Source of the DNA: CAZRIP01 sp964600165
GTDB taxonomy: Bacteria > Elusimicrobiota > Elusimicrobia > UBA1565 > UBA9628
Assembly: GCA_964600165.1 (NCBI GenBank)
Contig: CAZRIP010000135.1
Coordinates: 1 to 8,482, forward strand
Direction of reading: 5' to 3'
Length of the DNA: 8,482 nt
Shown here piece by piece: positions 6,585-8,482 of the stretch; the first letter of the stretch is position 1; every line of letters begins with the position of its first letter. The notes below the pieces were generated by a model, which saw only the letters and a list, made by a program, of their open reading frames with translations, was not told the DNA's origin and did no database searches. The position numbers were made by a program, and so were the translations under genes.

Positions 6585-6608
6585 CGCCGGGCCCGGCGCG
6601 GCTACACT
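6585..6608 (+). promoter_or_regulatory. -10 element of the NlpC/P60 gene preceded by a 14-bp perfect palindrome
   Basis: TACACT (6603-6608, 4 of 6 consensus, fits TANNNT) ends six bases before the ATG, again predicting a leaderless mRNA. No -35 hexamer is seen at the right spacing. Instead the palindrome CGCCGGGCCCGGCG (6585-6598) lies between -35 and -10 and could bind a regulator. Two more GGGCCC sites (6501-6506 and 6543-6548) lie in the same 129-bp divergent gap. Confidence 0.45.
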
Positions 6609-6614
6609 CCAGGC

Positions 6615-7526
6615 ATGAACAAGAACACGATGACGGCCGTGGCGGTCTCGTTGTTGTTGTCGGCGCCGGCGCGAGCGCTGATGATCAGACTGAACTTGCC
6701 GGATCAACAGACGGACGTGCCCGTGGTGAAAGGCGCTGCCGTCGAGCCGCTCGAGGACGCGCTCAACCCGTTCAACGGCCTCAAGATGGGCTCGCGCGAC
6801 GAGGAGCCGGCCGGGCCCATCTGGCGCGTCCAGCGGGTCCTGAGTCTCTGGGGCAAGAAGCTCCCGCTGAAGCTCAACGGCGCCTATGACGACGACACGA
6901 TGAAGGCCGTCCTCCTTTATAAGGCGGTCTACGGGACGGGCAAGGACGGCGGCAGCGTCGACGCTCTGACGGCGCGCTATCTCCTGGCGATGGAGAGCGG
7001 CTCGTTCTGGAAAGACCCGCCGAAGAAGAGCGCCGGAGGGGAGCTCCTCTACGCGGCGATGCAGGACCTCGGCATCCCTTACCGCTTGGGCGGCGACGGG
7101 ACGATCACGACCGATTGCGCGCGCTTCACCCAGAAGGCGCTGCTCGCGGCCTCGGTCATCCTCTTCCCGTCGCCGGTCGTCGAGGTCTTGAGACGCGTCC
7201 CCTATCTGCGCACGGCCGACTTCCAGTGGAAGTGGGCCAAGTACGGCGCGGCCGCGGGCTTCCCGGCGTATCTCCACGTGCGCGAGAAGGGGAAAGAGAC
7301 GGCGGGCGACCTCGTGTTCTTCAAGGAGACGTATCATCCGCGCGAGGATTACTGGTGGACGACGATCTGCGACCACGTCACTCACGTCGGCATCTACATC
7401 GGCGGCGGCTACATGATCGCCGCGCACCGGCCGACGGTGTCGATCCAGAAGATCGCGGATAATTTCGAGCCCGGCAAGATCGTGGGCTACGCCTACGTGG
7501 CCGCGCCGGGGCCGAAAGGCCGGTAG
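6615..7526 (+). CDS. Secreted NlpC/P60-family peptidoglycan hydrolase with peptidoglycan-binding-like domain
   Basis: The 303-residue product has a signal peptide (about residues 1-21, MNKNTMTAVAVSLLLSAPARA), so it acts in the periplasm or outside. Residues about 68-127 (WRVQRVLSLWG, LNGAYDDDTMKAVLLYK, VDALTARYLL) follow the pattern of the helical PG_binding_1 domain. Residues about 140-298 are an NlpC/P60 domain: LGIPYRLGGDG, catalytic Cys168 in TDCARF, GDLVFF, His257 in THVGIYIGGG and His271 in AAHRPT as the third triad member. Family members cleave peptide bonds in peptidoglycan stems, typically gamma-D-Glu to diamino acid. The stretch between Cys168 and GDLVFF is about 60 residues, longer than the usual 40 or so by my recollection. 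The frame is open far upstream (to 5619), but that part is antisense to the anchored-protein gene and non-coding; ATG 6615 begins the signal peptide. It converges on the FecR-domain gene with 3 bp between stops. Confidence 0.9.
   Translation: MNKNTMTAVAVSLLLSAPARALMIRLNLPDQQTDVPVVKGAAVEPLEDALNPFNGLKMGSRDEEPAGPIWRVQRVLSLWGKKLPLKLNGAYDDDTMKAVLLYKAVYGTGKDGGSVDALTARYLLAMESGSFWKDPPKKSAGGELLYAAMQDLGIPYRLGGDGTITTDCARFTQKALLAASVILFPSPVVEVLRRVPYLRTADFQWKWAKYGAAAGFPAYLHVREKGKETAGDLVFFKETYHPREDYWWTTICDHVTHVGIYIGGGYMIAAHRPTVSIQKIADNFEPGKIVGYAYVAAPGPKGR
7506..7523 (+). terminator. Weak hairpin with GAAA tetraloop at the end of the NlpC/P60 gene
   Basis: GGCC-GAAA-GGCC (7510-7521) can form a short stem with a stable GNRA loop, extended by CC/GG across a bulge. 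It lies inside the last codons and has no T-tract after it. Any role in ending the transcript at this tight convergent junction is a guess. Confidence 0.2.
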
Positions 7527-7529
7527 CGG

Positions 7530-8396
7530 CTAGCGGGCGGGAGGGGCGAACACCGCGTCGAGACGGGCGCCCTCGCGCGCGTCGAGGCCATAGCCGGCCT
7601 TAAGCGCTTGGGCGGCGTCGGCGTCGACGCCGTGCAAGTAGGCCGCGCGGGCGGGGGCTTCCTCCGGATCGACGGCCTTCGGCTCCCTGATCTGTCTGAG
7701 GGCCCAGGCCAATTTGATCGCGCGGGCAAACCTGGCGTCCTTGAGGATCACGGCCGCGGCGACGATCTCGTCGAAGACGACGGGCAGGCCGTCCTCGGCC
7801 TTGCGTTTGACGCAGGCGCGGAAATCCTCGGCGCCGCTCGCCCCGGCCGAGAGCAGCACGCTGCAGCCGCGCGGCGGTCTCTTGCGGCCTTGGACGAGGC
7901 CCGGAGGCGCGGACGCCATGGCCGGCGCTCGGCCTTTGGCGGCCGCGGCGACGTCGCCCGGACGCGTAAGGGCGATCGAGCCGAGCTCGTTGGAAACCGT
8001 GATCGCGCCGGAGTAGAGCGCCACGCGCTCGACGCTCCCGCCGAAGTCCGTGCCGTTGATCCCGATCGAGCAGAACGGGAGCTCGACTTTCTCGTTCTTC
8101 GGGTTTTTCTTGGCGATCTTGCCGGAAAAGAAACGGAAGACGCCTTCCAATACGCGCACGGCGAGCGTCCCGTCGCCGTCCGGCTTGTAGACGAAGGCGT
8201 CGACGACGACGGCGCCGCGAGGGCCGATGGTCACGACGGTGTCGTCATTGAGGATGACGCGCACGCGCCCCGAGGGTCCCGCCGCGATCTTGTCGTTGAG
8301 ATAGACCGGCCGCCCGGTCCCCTCGACGCGGCCGATCGGGACGCGGTCCGCCGCCGACGCGCCGGCCGTCAGCAAGAGCGACAGGAGGAGCCTCAC
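7530..8396 (-). CDS. Secreted FecR-domain protein
   Basis: The 288-residue product has a short signal peptide (about residues 1-15, MRLLLSLLLTAGASA) and is probably periplasmic. Residues about 18-150 match the FecR domain: IGRVEGTGRPVYLNDKIAAG, GRVRVILNDDTVVTIGPRG, VLEGVFRFFSGKIAKKNPKN, the diagnostic SIGINGTDFGG and a closing LTRPGDV. A basic, Pro-rich linker (about 154-178) leads to a helical C-terminal region (180-288) I do not recognise. Classical FecR is a membrane anti-sigma regulator of iron uptake; this protein has no internal transmembrane helix, and no sigma-factor or TonB-receptor gene is visible, so it more likely belongs to the stand-alone secreted FecR-domain proteins, whose role is mostly unknown. 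Cysteines at 109, 178 and 195. GTG at 8394-8396 is chosen because it starts the signal peptide and sits exactly at the predicted transcription start of a good promoter. Confidence 0.85.
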   Translation of the reverse strand: MRLLLSLLLTAGASAADRVPIGRVEGTGRPVYLNDKIAAGPSGRVRVILNDDTVVTIGPRGAVVVDAFVYKPDGDGTLAVRVLEGVFRFFSGKIAKKNPKNEKVELPFCSIGINGTDFGGSVERVALYSGAITVSNELGSIALTRPGDVAAAAKGRAPAMASAPPGLVQGRKRPPRGCSVLLSAGASGAEDFRACVKRKAEDGLPVVFDEIVAAAVILKDARFARAIKLAWALRQIREPKAVDPEEAPARAAYLHGVDADAAQALKAGYGLDAREGARLDAVFAPPAR

Positions 8397-8402
8397 GCCT
8401 GA

Positions 8403-8431
8403 ATGGTAACAGCCGCGCGCGAGGCTGTCAA
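8403..8431 (-). promoter_or_regulatory. Promoter of the FecR-domain gene, predicted leaderless
   Basis: On the minus strand a perfect TTGACA (8426-8431) is followed after 17 bp by TACCAT (8403-8408, 4 of 6, fits TANNNT). Six bases (TCAGGC) separate it from the GTG, so the seventh base, the expected transcription start, is the first base of the start codon. This is the best -35 in the window. Confidence 0.65.
8409..8428. promoter_or_regulatory. Inverted repeat inside the FecR-gene promoter (possible operator)
   Basis: ACAGCC (8409-8414) and GGCTGT (8423-8428) are perfect complements eight bases apart. They fill the spacer and overlap half of the -35, a typical repressor position. A second short pair, GCCG/CGGC (8438-8441 and 8447-8450), lies just upstream of the -35. 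Which regulator would bind is unknown. Confidence 0.35.
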
Positions 8432-8482
8432 TGAAACGCCGTTGATCGGCTCCTAGGCCCTCGGGATCGTGAAAAAAAACGA
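8432..8482. other. Upstream gap at the right edge with an eight-base A-tract
   Basis: No gene is seen between the FecR promoter and the window edge. A run of eight A (8472-8479) reads as a T-tract on the minus strand and could be the tail of a terminator for a gene outside the window. It lies about 76-83 bases upstream of the predicted FecR start, too far for a standard UP element. The hairpin that would decide this is not in view. Confidence 0.3.

Noticed and set aside
5619..6614. Upstream in-frame extension of the NlpC/P60 gene
   Set aside because: It is antisense to the anchored-protein gene and Arg-rich, and the true N-terminus is marked by a signal peptide at 6615 with a -10 element six bases before it.
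7608..8402. Plus-strand open frame of 264 codons opposite the FecR gene
   Set aside because: The minus strand carries a clear FecR domain, signal peptide and promoter; the plus-strand translation shows no domain.

Overview
This window is very G+C-rich bacterial DNA, densely packed, with seven protein genes and no recognisable rRNA, tRNA, CRISPR array or phage. Five of the seven proteins start with a Sec-type signal peptide (the genes at 1-1871, 2062-2718, 4890-6485, 6615-7526 and 7530-8396). Together with a FecR-domain protein and a secreted NlpC/P60 cell-wall hydrolase, this points to a diderm (Gram-negative) bacterium. The mix of secreted proteins with Ala/Pro/Gly-rich linkers and an MFS-like permease carrying a long Ala-rich N-terminal extension reminds me of Elusimicrobiota and similar lineages. 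That is an impression, not a determination, because the window has no marker gene.

Layout from left to right: (1) a membrane protein on the minus strand, cut by the left edge, with signal peptide, Ala-rich domain and MFS-like permease. (2) A divergent intergenic region of about 190 bp. (3) On the plus strand, a small secreted protein of unknown function, then a class III adenylate cyclase with a C-terminal transmembrane helix and an unknown domain. (4) Converging on the cyclase, a minus-strand gene derived from an IS1595/IS1016-type transposase that keeps the zinc ribbon and helix-turn-helix but has lost canonical catalytic residues. (5) Upstream of it on the same strand, a 531-residue secreted, C-terminally anchored, low-complexity protein. 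(6) A 129-bp divergent promoter region rich in GGGCCC palindromes. (7) On the plus strand, an NlpC/P60 peptidase, convergent with (8) a minus-strand secreted FecR-domain protein.

The most useful pattern across the window is in the start regions. In four genes (cyclase, anchored protein, NlpC/P60, FecR protein) a -10-like hexamer ends exactly six bases before the start codon, and three of these have a -35-like hexamer 16-17 bp further upstream. No good Shine-Dalgarno sequence is present. This predicts leaderless mRNAs starting on the A or G of the start codon. Only the 218-residue secreted protein has a classical leader, with TATAAT and GGAGG.

Functionally, the window looks like envelope biology plus signalling: a cell-wall hydrolase and an anchored surface protein transcribed divergently from one control region, a FecR-type periplasmic protein, a membrane-tethered cAMP producer and a permease. 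No single operon links them, and I do not see a recognisable defence or biosynthetic system. The best candidates for undescribed biology are the domesticated-looking transposase, the anchored protein with its duplicated VGR[D/E]LT element, and the permease with a signal peptide and extracytoplasmic Ala-rich domain.
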